A stretch of DNA of 21,797 nt from Phycisphaerae bacterium. Its GTDB lineage: Bacteria; Planctomycetota; Phycisphaerae; Sedimentisphaerales; SM23-30. The stretch spans positions 1-21,797 of the forward strand of contig JAIPFO010000013.1 in NCBI GenBank assembly GCA_021736565.1. Reading direction: 5' to 3'. The translations under genes were made by a program, and so were the position numbers. Position 1 is the stretch's first letter. Every line of letters starts with the position of its first letter. This document shows positions 1-6,901 of the stretch, in pieces. A model generated the notes under the pieces. It searched no databases. It was not told the DNA's origin and saw nothing but the letters and a program-made list of their open reading frames with translations.

Positions 1-234
1 CAATTACAACGACATAGCGAACATCTAAGTGCTTGCAATTATGAGCTTTATGTTACACGATCAGATAAATGGACTGGATATATATTACACACGGCCTTAA
101 GGGACCCTCTGACAGAACCAGCCCTGAAAGACTACCTGAATTGGCCATTTTTCCTAAAAACACATATTTTTATACCATTAAGTGGACATTATATAATAAA
201 CCGAGTTGTCTTTCAAGTAGATTTATCTTTTTGA
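1..234 (+). CDS. Possible 3' end of an unidentified gene cut by the window edge
   Basis: Frame 1 stays open for 77 codons from the first base to a TGA at 232-234, in AT-rich sequence where stops should be frequent. The translation has an ordinary mixed composition (for example YVTRSDKWTGYILH, then LKDYLNWPFF) but I recognise no family. It has no start inside the window, so it could only be the tail of a gene beginning upstream. If real, it converges on the DUF2878 gene, with a copy of the dispersed repeat exactly between the two stops. The open frame may be chance. Confidence 0.25.
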   Translation, partial: QLQRHSEHLSACNYELYVTRSDKWTGYILHTALRDPLTEPALKDYLNWPFFLKTHIFIPLSGHYIINRVVFQVDLSF

Positions 235-236
235 TG

Positions 237-339
237 GATGACGCCAGGGCCCTTCCCGGCGCATCGGGATTTGAAGCTCGTTTCCCGCATCTTAAAGATC
301 GATCTTAAAGCCGAAAAAAGACTTTTGAGATGGGAGTCC
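237..339 (+). repeat. Dispersed repeat, copy A
   Basis: Matches the copy at 10939 at 63 of 78 gapless positions by my count. Landmarks in order: TGACGCC; a TCCCG...CGGGA stem (254-269, imperfect here); TTTGAAGCTCGTTTCCCGCATCTT; a palindromic AAGATCGATCTT; AAAGCCGAAAAAAGACTTTTGA. It overlaps the 3' end of the minus-strand DUF2878 gene and provides its stop codon (292-294) and last residues. Confidence 0.85.
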
Positions 340-900
340 TGGCTGGTAAAAACGCCTTGCGATGTGACTCAAACACGGCATCACAAAAAACCACGCCCCC
401 CCCACCCATAGCAGGCTGACGAAATGCGGCTCCGAGATATGCAACGCCCCCAGGCCGGCCCCGGCATAATATGTCCCGGGTGCAAATATCGCCCCCAGAA
501 CCGCGGCAACCAGTGGTTTTTCCTGTAAAAACCGCAAAGAACTATTTAAAGCCAGCGAGAAATTGGCCCAAATCGCAATATCCCACAGTGTTGTTAGTGG
601 GGCCGGTATCAGCCAGCGATTAGGTTCAATCGCCCCAAGGAGGATCAAGGCGGTATCCACAAAAAAACCGATCACCATGGTTGCGAACGCAACAATGAAG
701 ATTTTGGACATGTTGTGGCGGTCAATGACGAGGATATGAATGACAAAAAGGCTCGTGACAACAACGCCCCCCAGCCAATGATATCCGCGTGCGGCACCTA
801 GAACGCAAGCCATCCAACCCACGTTAACCGAAATGAAATTCCATAATCCCTTTGAGTAGCCACCAATCCATTGAGGTTGTATGATTTTATCTGAACCCAT
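292..900 (-). CDS. DUF2878 family integral membrane protein
   Basis: This 202-residue protein is mostly hydrophobic, with about five or six predicted membrane spans. Its pattern (GLWNFISVNVGWMACVLGA near the N-terminus, FFVDTALILLGA, PLTTLWDIAIWANFSLALN in the middle) is that of the DUF2878 family. The function of that family is unknown; members often sit near photolyase and SDR genes. The ATG follows AAGGATGTC, the same ribosome-binding context as other genes here. The C-terminal tail KSFFGFKIDL and the stop lie inside repeat copy A, so the native end may have been replaced by repeat sequence. It is the last gene of the minus-strand block, 95 bases after the SOUL gene. A small stem CCTGGC-ATC-GCCAGG (966-980) lies in that gap. 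Confidence 0.8.
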   Translation of the reverse strand: MGSDKIIQPQWIGGYSKGLWNFISVNVGWMACVLGAARGYHWLGGVVVTSLFVIHILVIDRHNMSKIFIVAFATMVIGFFVDTALILLGAIEPNRWLIPAPLTTLWDIAIWANFSLALNSSLRFLQEKPLVAAVLGAIFAPGTYYAGAGLGALHISEPHFVSLLWVGGAWFFVMPCLSHIARRFYQPGLPSQKSFFGFKIDL

Positions 901-995
901 GACATCCTTCCTGAAATAGGAAACACCACGATCCGGCTTTCCAATGGGACCATAATGTATTCACACCTGGCATCGCCAGGATAATACACACTTGT

Positions 996-1622
996 TTATT
1001 CGACAGGAATCAGGACTTCATTTCGCCTGAGAAACCAAAGCTCAAAGGGCGGATTATAGCGGGCAAAGATGGGCTCAGCAATCGCGGTTAGTTTCTTGCG
1101 CCCCATGAACTCTTCCAGTGAAGCTTTCTTTTCTTCATACCGCGTTGGGCTCCAGGTCCCTGAATATCGGATAGCGGCAACTTTTTGAGCAGGCACTTCT
1201 TTCAGGGTCACCGCCGGGTCTAAAGGTTCCGGCAGCGTCTCGATCGTGTATTTTGACGGCATGACAAAACTAATAGAATATCTTTCTCCTGTTTTCTGTT
1301 GATTCACCGGAGCGGTCATGGAAATCTTCTCTGAACCTTTCTTTTGATTAACGGGGGCCGTCATCGAAATGGATTCTTTTGTTTTGTTATTCCCTGAAAT
1401 ATAGTTAAAAAGCGCCTTAAAGGCAACATTTCCTGCCTCACTAAAGTTACTATCCACCACCGTCTCTGCGATGAGATAAGGCTGATATTGACGGATTTCA
1501 AGCTTCCCTTCTTTGACGAGAACGGTATATTTGGGCTTTTCGATTCCCACCGCACACGACCACAAATAAACAGGCAACGACAACAGGGCTAAAAACAAGA
1601 CGACTCTGCGTTTCTTCATCAT
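996..1622 (-). CDS. SOUL family haem-binding lipoprotein
   Basis: The protein begins with a charged, hydrophobic signal segment ending in LWSC, which resembles a lipobox. It then shows the SOUL/HEBP pattern: PKYTVLVKEGKLEIRQYQPY, two closely spaced ISMTAPVNQ motifs, ISFVMPSKYT and a C-terminal YNPPFELWFLRRNEV. SOUL proteins bind haem or porphyrins; this one is probably anchored outside the cytoplasmic membrane. An in-frame ATG exists at 1637, but the ribosome-binding sequence AAAGGA lies inside those first codons, so I place the start at 1622 (or the next ATG at 1619). It has its own candidate promoter next to two palindromes. The DUF2878 gene follows 95 bases downstream. Confidence 0.88.
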   Translation of the reverse strand: MMKKRRVVLFLALLSLPVYLWSCAVGIEKPKYTVLVKEGKLEIRQYQPYLIAETVVDSNFSEAGNVAFKALFNYISGNNKTKESISMTAPVNQKKGSEKISMTAPVNQQKTGERYSISFVMPSKYTIETLPEPLDPAVTLKEVPAQKVAAIRYSGTWSPTRYEEKKASLEEFMGRKKLTAIAEPIFARYNPPFELWFLRRNEVLIPVE

Positions 1623-1655
1623 ACATCCTTTCAGCATTGAGACCCATTCCTATAA

Positions 1656-1699
1656 GAATTAATCTCGATTGGTGGTGACGTCAAACGTCAATATTGACG
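1656..1699 (-). promoter_or_regulatory. Candidate promoter and tandem palindromes upstream of the SOUL gene
   Basis: On the minus strand TTGACG (1679-1684) and TAATTC (1656-1661) are 17 bases apart, about 30 bases before the start codon. Two perfect palindromes abut the -35 region: TGACGTCA (1676-1683) and CGTCAATATTGACG (1686-1699). The core GTCAATATTGAC recurs at 21444-21455. The -10 match is weak. Confidence 0.4.
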
Positions 1700-1733
1700 C
1701 GTAAAACATCGATTAAAAAGCGGCATCAGCGGG
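1676..1733 (+). repeat. Dispersed repeat, divergent copy F1
   Basis: Shares 38 of 56 gapless positions with the sequence starting at 19950 and resembles the complement of 21418-21460. The conserved stretch is GTCAATATTGAC followed by TAAAACATCGATTAAAAAGC. The ATCGATTAAAAAGC part resembles the ATCGATCTTAAAGCC end of copy A. It ends at the stop codon of the SDR gene. Confidence 0.5.
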
Positions 1734-3266
1734 TCAAACAGGTTCGACGCTGGCGTCTCGGTCAGCATTTTGATTCGCTTTTGAAATAATTTTTTTTAAC
1801 ATAATGGTAAATATTATTCGGTGAACGGGAAGAAGGGCGTACCAGTAAAAAATCCCACCAAGCCCTTTGGGTGCAAAGAAGGCCGTTAGAATTAACGTGG
1901 TTCTTTGAGGTTCTTTAGGATCAAGCTTAAACTGCATCCATCCCTTTCCGGGCAATTTAAATCGAACCTTAAATAGGAGTTCTTTCGGTTCGATCACATT
2001 CTCAACGTCCAGGAAATCAATTTGGTCCCCCACACAAACTTTTTGATCGTTAGACCGAAAGCACGCGTAGCCTTCGCCACCGAACCACCGATCAATTAAG
2101 CCTCTAAAACGCCATACACACTCCAGCCCCCACCAGCCATTTTCTCCGCCCATTCTTTCAAGCACTTGATAAACATCGCCTGGGGTACCCGCGATTTGTG
2201 CACTTTTTGATTCAATGATCATGCCCTCTTTTTGGGTATAAAATTTAGAGAATCTCAGTGACCCTGATTGAACCTGTATTTTTTTAATCGGCGATATTCG
2301 ATAGGGATGAAGTTGTTCTAAAGCCTTTCTTACAGAGGTTTTATAATCTTCAGGGATGATGTTTGGGAAAAGCTGTAGCGCATCATTATTTTCAACGATG
2401 ACCTCATTTTTTAATCCTTTGATCAAGGGAATGGCCATCGAAGAGGGGATGGGCGTGACCAGATGGACCCAATAAGATGAAAGTTTTGGCGTCAAAACCG
2501 GCACACGCAAAATAAAACGCCTGAGCCCTCTTTGCTGGGCATAAATAAGCATTAGATCGCCATAGGTTAATATATCGCTGCCGCCGATCTCGATCACCCG
2601 GCCGGCCGACTCCTTCGTTTCAAGGCACATGGCCAAATAACCAAGTACGTCTTTTATAGAGATCGGTTGAATTTTTGTAAAGACCCATTTTGGGCAAATC
2701 ATCAGAGGGACCCGATCGGTGAGATACCTGATCATTTCAAAGGACAGGCTTCCGGCCCCGACGATAACACCGGCCCTGAATTCAGTGAGTGGAATGCCTG
2801 AACCGGCAAGGATGCCACCCACTTCCTGCCGGGATCGAAGATGATCAGAAAGCAATGAATCTTGCTTTCCAAGCCCGCCCAGGTAAATAATCCTTTCAAC
2901 GGAAGCGGCCTTTGCCGCATTGGCAAAGTTCGTTGCTGCCTGGATATCTCTTTGCTCAAAGTTTTCACCCGCTGCCATGCTGTGAATAAGGTAATAAACA
3001 AAAGAAACCCCTTCAAGTGCTTTGGCAAGCGTCTCCGGCTTCAAAACATCGGCTTGAACCATTTCGACATCGCCGGACCAGGCATAAATATCAAGGTCTT
3101 GATGATGACGCACCATGGCACGAACCTTGTAACCCCTGCTTAAAAGTTTGGGGATCAGATGGCTTCCGATATAACCGTTAGCGCCGGTCACCAGGATTTT
3201 CACTTGAGTCTTTTTGATGGCCATAATATCACGTTGATTTGTCATTTTTTCTACCAATATTTTCAT
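1734..3266 (-). CDS. SDR family oxidoreductase with C-terminal DUF2867 domain
   Basis: The 510-residue protein starts with an atypical SDR (NDUFA9-like) Rossmann domain: VTGANGYIGSHL at about 26-37 is the NAD(P)-binding glycine motif, followed by YYLIHSMAAG and GGLGKQ. From about residue 340 it carries a DUF2867 domain (GGENGWWGLECVWRFRGLIDR), typical of this fusion. The substrate is unknown; bacterial homologues are often annotated as NAD(P)H-binding or quinone-related reductases. It starts 37 bases after the PPOX gene and is probably co-transcribed with it from the promoter block at 3800-3869. The first ATG is retained, although internal ATGs at codons 8 and 15 exist and the ribosome-binding site is weak. 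Confidence 0.88.
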   Translation of the reverse strand: MKILVEKMTNQRDIMAIKKTQVKILVTGANGYIGSHLIPKLLSRGYKVRAMVRHHQDLDIYAWSGDVEMVQADVLKPETLAKALEGVSFVYYLIHSMAAGENFEQRDIQAATNFANAAKAASVERIIYLGGLGKQDSLLSDHLRSRQEVGGILAGSGIPLTEFRAGVIVGAGSLSFEMIRYLTDRVPLMICPKWVFTKIQPISIKDVLGYLAMCLETKESAGRVIEIGGSDILTYGDLMLIYAQQRGLRRFILRVPVLTPKLSSYWVHLVTPIPSSMAIPLIKGLKNEVIVENNDALQLFPNIIPEDYKTSVRKALEQLHPYRISPIKKIQVQSGSLRFSKFYTQKEGMIIESKSAQIAGTPGDVYQVLERMGGENGWWGLECVWRFRGLIDRWFGGEGYACFRSNDQKVCVGDQIDFLDVENVIEPKELLFKVRFKLPGKGWMQFKLDPKEPQRTTLILTAFFAPKGLGGIFYWYALLPVHRIIFTIMLKKIISKANQNADRDASVEPV

Positions 3267-3303
3267 TGTTATAGATCACTCAATAGCTTCACGGGCTTTT
3301 TGG

Positions 3304-3753
3304 TCATTCTAAATGAATCTCCGTAACATTTTGAAATCGTTCTACGATATAGAATGATTGGATGTCAATGCAAATAAAGGCACAGGATGGTGAACTGAGA
3401 AAAGATTCTAATTGCGGATGTTTGTCAAGGTGAAGTTTCATGAGCTTGCTATTTTTGTTTTTACGCATTTGCCTTGCCGAGCCCAAAACAGTCACCCCCA
3501 TCGCTCTTCTAAGATCCACGGCTTTATTTGATCGATTGTCGATAAATATTGAGACATTTGAATGAGCAAGAATATTGGCATACTTTCTTGTCGCCTTAGG
3601 AGTCGCAAAAACAATTTGTCGCATATCCTTCGAACAGGAAAAAGCAATCAGGCTTGTATAGGGATCCTTTTTTTGCTGAGTCGCTAAAACAGCAAATTTC
3701 TGTGAGCTAAAAAGCATTTTAAGCTTATCTTCAATCAAGGGATCGATCTTCAA
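3304..3753 (-). CDS. Pyridoxamine 5'-phosphate oxidase-like (FMN split barrel) protein
   Basis: The 149-residue protein has the small FMN split-barrel pattern: FAVLATQQKKDPYTSLIAFSCS near the N-terminus, then QIVFATPKATRKYANILAHSNVSIFIDNR. Members of this PPOX/haem-utilisation superfamily bind FMN, F420 or haem; which ligand applies here cannot be read from the sequence. The start codon is TTG, preceded by a modest GAG about eight bases upstream. Upstream lies the 70-base promoter block also found before the PQQ-propeller gene. It leads a likely two-gene unit with the SDR-DUF2867 gene. Confidence 0.8.
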   Translation of the reverse strand: MKIDPLIEDKLKMLFSSQKFAVLATQQKKDPYTSLIAFSCSKDMRQIVFATPKATRKYANILAHSNVSIFIDNRSNKAVDLRRAMGVTVLGSARQMRKNKNSKLMKLHLDKHPQLESFLSSPSCAFICIDIQSFYIVERFQNVTEIHLE

Positions 3754-3799
3754 TTTATTTCTCGTTTAAATTAATCATTGGATGTTCAGTTGATGTGAG

Positions 3800-3869
3800 C
3801 TGGGGGTTCCCACATATCATTATATATCTTACCTCCGCTACATCGCCAAGCTTCTATTCTAATAGAATA
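3800..3869 (-). promoter_or_regulatory. Shared promoter block, copy 1 (PPOX-SDR unit)
   Basis: Reading on the minus strand: palindrome TATTCTA-T-TAGAATA (3855-3869), AAGCTT (3848-3853), -35-like TTGGCG (3844-3849), a 19-base spacer, TATAAT (3819-3824), six bases, then an imperfect palindrome TGGGAACCCCCA (3801-3812) at the expected transcription start. From 3800 to 3853 it matches 5456-5509 at 38 of 54 positions without gaps. A 19-base spacer is typical of MerR-family-controlled promoters, but the regulator is unknown. Confidence 0.7.
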
Positions 3870-3881
3870 TCAAGTCTTTTT

Positions 3882-3905
3882 AAAAAAAACAAGCCTTTTG
3901 GCTTT
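3882..3905 (-). terminator. Candidate rho-independent terminator
   Basis: On the minus strand AAGCC-AAAA-GGCTT is followed by G and a run of eight T. The stem is only five base pairs, but the tetraloop and T run are good. It would end transcription of the PQQ-propeller gene just before the next promoter block. Confidence 0.55.
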
Positions 3906-4048
3906 ACTTTGCCCGGGATGACCGCCCCATGCAAACATGGATACTTTACGGACTATTGCCGGTAGCGGCCTTGTCTTATCGGACGCAGATAAACCCATAT
4001 CTCAAAGAAAAGGCCGTTTTTTAAGAGATTCTCCATGGACAGTCAAAC

Positions 4049-5401
4049 TTATTTATGAACGGTCGGATCAGGTTCGCACCAACGATAAACAGTAATTGCT
4101 TGCAGCTCTCGAATAAATACCTGTTCTCCAGCCACGGCCACATGGCCCCAGGTTTCTTGTTTTGCAACCTGGAGGCGGTCTATCAATATGAACGCTTTCG
4201 GATCAGCTTCTATTAGCAGTAATTCTCCTTTTTGATCCAATGCTAAAATCTGGGTGCCATTGGCAACAAGCGAACAGTATTGCCCAAATTTTTCTTTTGA
4301 CGTCCATAAGATTTTTTTATCTTTCGGATCGATGCAACAAAAACGACGATCTCGACAATGCTGGTAGATGTATTCGTTTATAACGACCGGTGAGGACATA
4401 TATCCTTGAGATTTTTTATCTTCCCATACTTTGGATACTATGAATGTATCGTTTGTCTTTTTAAGATCATACAATATTGAACCGCCGCCGTAGCTGCTGG
4501 TAAAGATCGTGTTACCCAAAACCATGGGCGTCAAAATATTCATACCGCGGAAAGCTTTGACCGGTTGTTGCCAAAGTACGTCACCATTATCAGGATCGAC
4601 GCCCGCTAAAATATTTCGTGTCTGCACCACAAGCTGCGGTACATCTCGGAGGGTATGAAAGACCGGTGAAGAAAAAGCACTGCCGTACATACCGCCTTCG
4701 TCGACCAGGGTGCGCCAAAGGGTCGCTCCGGTGTCCTTCTCAAGCTTGACGAAACCACCGCCGGCCTGTACATAGACTGCCGTATCACTCACCAGAGGAG
4801 AGCACACAAAACCAAAATCGGGCAAAGGTGTGCCAAACCGTTTCATGAAATCCACCTGCCATTTTATCGTCCCATCCGACGCGCGCAAACAAACCAGAAA
4901 ATCACGCATACCGGCAACATAGAGATATGTTCCGTCAAAAGCGGGAGTGGCCCGAACCCAGCTTCCATTACTTGCCGAAAAGAAAGGCGTCTTCATAGCA
5001 CCGTCCCAGGCGGTCTTCCATATTTGTTCACCAGTGAAGCGATTAAAAGCGCGGACAATTTCCTGTTTCTTGTTACGAGTCTCCACCGTATAGACTCGAT
5101 CTGAACTCACGATCGGTCCGGAATAACCTTCATTGATCTCCTGACGCCACATACGCTGTAATCGCATATTATTAAGTTGGTTTGGCCAGGGGTTGCCATG
5201 AACTATTCCGCTTCGTTGCGGGCCACGCCATTGAGGCCACGTATCGGGGGGGTTTAGGGAAAGTAACGAATCCCCCAGAAGCACGCTTGTGCCGCCACCA
5301 AGCAGAAATAGAAGGCACAGGAACAACCCATAACACAGAGAGTTGTGCCTTTTCCTGCTTACCATATCGCATCCCCTGATAGATGATGGAGTCTTTCGCA
5401 T
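4049..5401 (-). CDS. Secreted PQQ-like beta-propeller repeat protein
   Basis: After a hydrophobic signal segment (YGLFLCLLFLLGGGTSVLLG) the mature protein opens with WPQWRGPQRSGI, the hallmark start of bacterial (especially planctomycete) PQQ-repeat propellers. Repeated blades follow, such as GEQIWKTAW, GTIKWQVDF, GATLWRTLV and GDVLWQQPV. It is probably exported; a scaffold or a quinone dehydrogenase-like role cannot be separated from sequence. An in-frame ATG at 5452 would leave almost no leader and has no ribosome-binding site. ATG 5401 is preceded by GAGGG seven bases away, and ATG 5365 by AGGGGA six bases away and begins a more classical signal peptide, so the true start is one of these two. 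Promoter copy 2 lies directly upstream. Confidence 0.85.
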   Translation of the reverse strand: MRKTPSSIRGCDMVSRKRHNSLCYGLFLCLLFLLGGGTSVLLGDSLLSLNPPDTWPQWRGPQRSGIVHGNPWPNQLNNMRLQRMWRQEINEGYSGPIVSSDRVYTVETRNKKQEIVRAFNRFTGEQIWKTAWDGAMKTPFFSASNGSWVRATPAFDGTYLYVAGMRDFLVCLRASDGTIKWQVDFMKRFGTPLPDFGFVCSPLVSDTAVYVQAGGGFVKLEKDTGATLWRTLVDEGGMYGSAFSSPVFHTLRDVPQLVVQTRNILAGVDPDNGDVLWQQPVKAFRGMNILTPMVLGNTIFTSSYGGGSILYDLKKTNDTFIVSKVWEDKKSQGYMSSPVVINEYIYQHCRDRRFCCIDPKDKKILWTSKEKFGQYCSLVANGTQILALDQKGELLLIEADPKAFILIDRLQVAKQETWGHVAVAGEQVFIRELQAITVYRWCEPDPTVHK

Positions 5402-5455
5402 TTTGATACCCTCTGCCCTTTTCGCTATCACCTTATTCAAAATAAACTCCATTAA

Positions 5456-5525
5456 CTGGGACGTCCCATATCACATTATACATTTCAGCACAGCGACACT
5501 GCTAAGCTTTTTTCTAAATGAAAAA
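5456..5525 (-). promoter_or_regulatory. Shared promoter block, copy 2 (PQQ-propeller gene)
   Basis: Same layout as the block at 3800-3869. Minus strand: TTTTTC-ATTTA-GAAAAA inverted repeat (5509-5525), AAGCTT (5504-5509), TTAGCA (5500-5505), 19 bases, TATAAT (5475-5480), six bases, then the perfect palindrome TGGGACGTCCCA (5457-5468). The upstream palindrome differs in sequence but sits at nearly the same place, which suggests a retained function. Confidence 0.7.
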
Positions 5526-5551
5526 TTAGATTCACTAAAAACACCAGTGAT

Positions 5552-6697
5552 TTAAACAGATTCGAGGCCAACTAATGATACATCATCTTTCAGATTAACG
5601 TGGCTCACCCAGTTATCCAAAGACTTCATTATCATTTCCAGCATCTCGTCAACGGCCAATTCCCGGTTGCGAACAAGCGTTTCCAGTAAACCCGCCTGGC
5701 CGAACGCGTTACCCTGGACATCAATCGCTTCTAAAACGCCGTCGGTGTACATAATCAATTTTTCTCCTGCCTGGAGTTGCATTGTTTTTAATGTATATTC
5801 TGCTTTAGGGTTTATTCCAATGGGATAACTCGGTGATTCGATTACCTGCGGAGCCTGGTCTTTATGGGTTAGAACCGGCCCTGGATGCCCCGCGGAAGAA
5901 AAAGTGAACACTCCTGTCTGAGTGTCCAGTATGCCGTATAAAATGGTGAAAAACATGCCGATCTGCAAGACCTGAGAGTACTTCATGTTCAGCCAATCAA
6001 GAACTTTTTCTGGCGAAAGCAGGTTGAGCACACCCTGGTGGGGCTGTAGATCATGATTCACTGAAAATGATTGAAGTGAGGCCCGAACGCCGTGCCCGGA
6101 GACATCCAATACATAAACCGCTATATGCCTGTCATCAAGCGGCAGGACATTCAGTGTATCACCCGCCAATTCTTGACAGGGACGAAAACGCCAGGCAAAC
6201 CGATAGTTTTTACAATCCGGCAGCTTCCTGGGAAGTTGATCCTGCTGCAGTTCTGCAGCAGCAAGCAGATCTCGTTTGAGTCTAGCATTAGCGTCCCGAA
6301 GGGAATCCTCAGCAAGTCGCCGGCGTGTAACATCAGTCTGGATCCCGATAAAATGTGTTGTCTGCCCCTGATCGCCTTTCACCGGTGTGATTGAAAGCCG
6401 ATTCCAGAACGGCGTATTATCTTTTCGATAATTAAGAATTTCTTCAAAGCACAAACTCTCATCGGCCAGCGACTTGCGAATTCTCTTCAAAGCTTCAGGG
6501 TTGGTATCGGAACCCTGAAGAAAACGACAGTTGCGACCAATCACTTCTTCGGGGCGATAACCGGTTAAAACAGTAAAAGCTCTGTTAACATAAATAATTG
6601 GAATACCTACCTGCCCGGCATCGGCAATCACAACACCTTCGGCAGCTGATTCCAGCGCCCGTTCTTTTAAAAGCAATAAAAGTTTTTCATCCTGCAT
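5552..6697 (-). CDS. LOV blue-light sensor domain fused to SpoIIE/PP2C-type phosphatase
   Basis: Residues about 15-125 form a LOV-class PAS domain. GRNCRFLQG (54-62) is the flavin signature with adduct cysteine Cys57; the FMN-contacting Asn89 (ILNY), Asn99 (FWN) and Gln120 (FIGIQTDVT) are all present, so blue-light photochemistry is expected. A helical linker (about 126-155, RRRLAEDSLRDANARLKR) joins a RsbU/SpoIIE serine phosphatase domain with metal-binding aspartates at AGD (180) and VLDVSGHG (198), then YTDGVLEA and KDDVSLVG near the end. Such proteins usually dephosphorylate an anti-sigma-factor antagonist. No STAS or RsbW partner is in the window, so the target is unknown. The ATG follows AAGG with six bases between. 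Repeat copy E lies upstream and points a TTGACG box toward this gene. Confidence 0.92.
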   Translation of the reverse strand: MQDEKLLLLLKERALESAAEGVVIADAGQVGIPIIYVNRAFTVLTGYRPEEVIGRNCRFLQGSDTNPEALKRIRKSLADESLCFEEILNYRKDNTPFWNRLSITPVKGDQGQTTHFIGIQTDVTRRRLAEDSLRDANARLKRDLLAAAELQQDQLPRKLPDCKNYRFAWRFRPCQELAGDTLNVLPLDDRHIAVYVLDVSGHGVRASLQSFSVNHDLQPHQGVLNLLSPEKVLDWLNMKYSQVLQIGMFFTILYGILDTQTGVFTFSSAGHPGPVLTHKDQAPQVIESPSYPIGINPKAEYTLKTMQLQAGEKLIMYTDGVLEAIDVQGNAFGQAGLLETLVRNRELAVDEMLEMIMKSLDNWVSHVNLKDDVSLVGLESV

Positions 6698-6783
6698 GGC
6701 AAGCCTTATTATTTATGTCAATTTTTTTGCATATTCGGGTGTTAACACTCATGATTTAATGGCATTAAACTATTTTGATATCC

Positions 6784-6867
6784 GCGTCAAAAGTCGATTT
6801 TCGTCTAAACAATGGGCCCTTAAGATACGGAAAACAGGCATTAGAAATACTTCTGATGCTGGCGTCA
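6784..6867 (-). repeat. Dispersed repeat, copy E
   Basis: Read on the minus strand it has TGACGCCAG, ATTTCTAATGCCTGTTTTCCG, TATCTTAA and GACGAAAATCGACTTTTGACG, aligning with copies A, B and D. It lacks the CCCGGC palindrome. Its end places TTGACG (6785-6790) 17 bases before TAATGC, facing the LOV-phosphatase gene; the -10 match is weak. Confidence 0.7.
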
Positions 6868-6901
6868 GCCGTGTCCATTTTATTGTGCGATAATCACAAA
6901 A

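Noticed and set aside
3970..4024. CGGCCTT...AAGGCCG followed by TTTTTT as a plus-strand terminator
   Set aside because: The loop is about 40 bases and no plus-strand gene precedes it.
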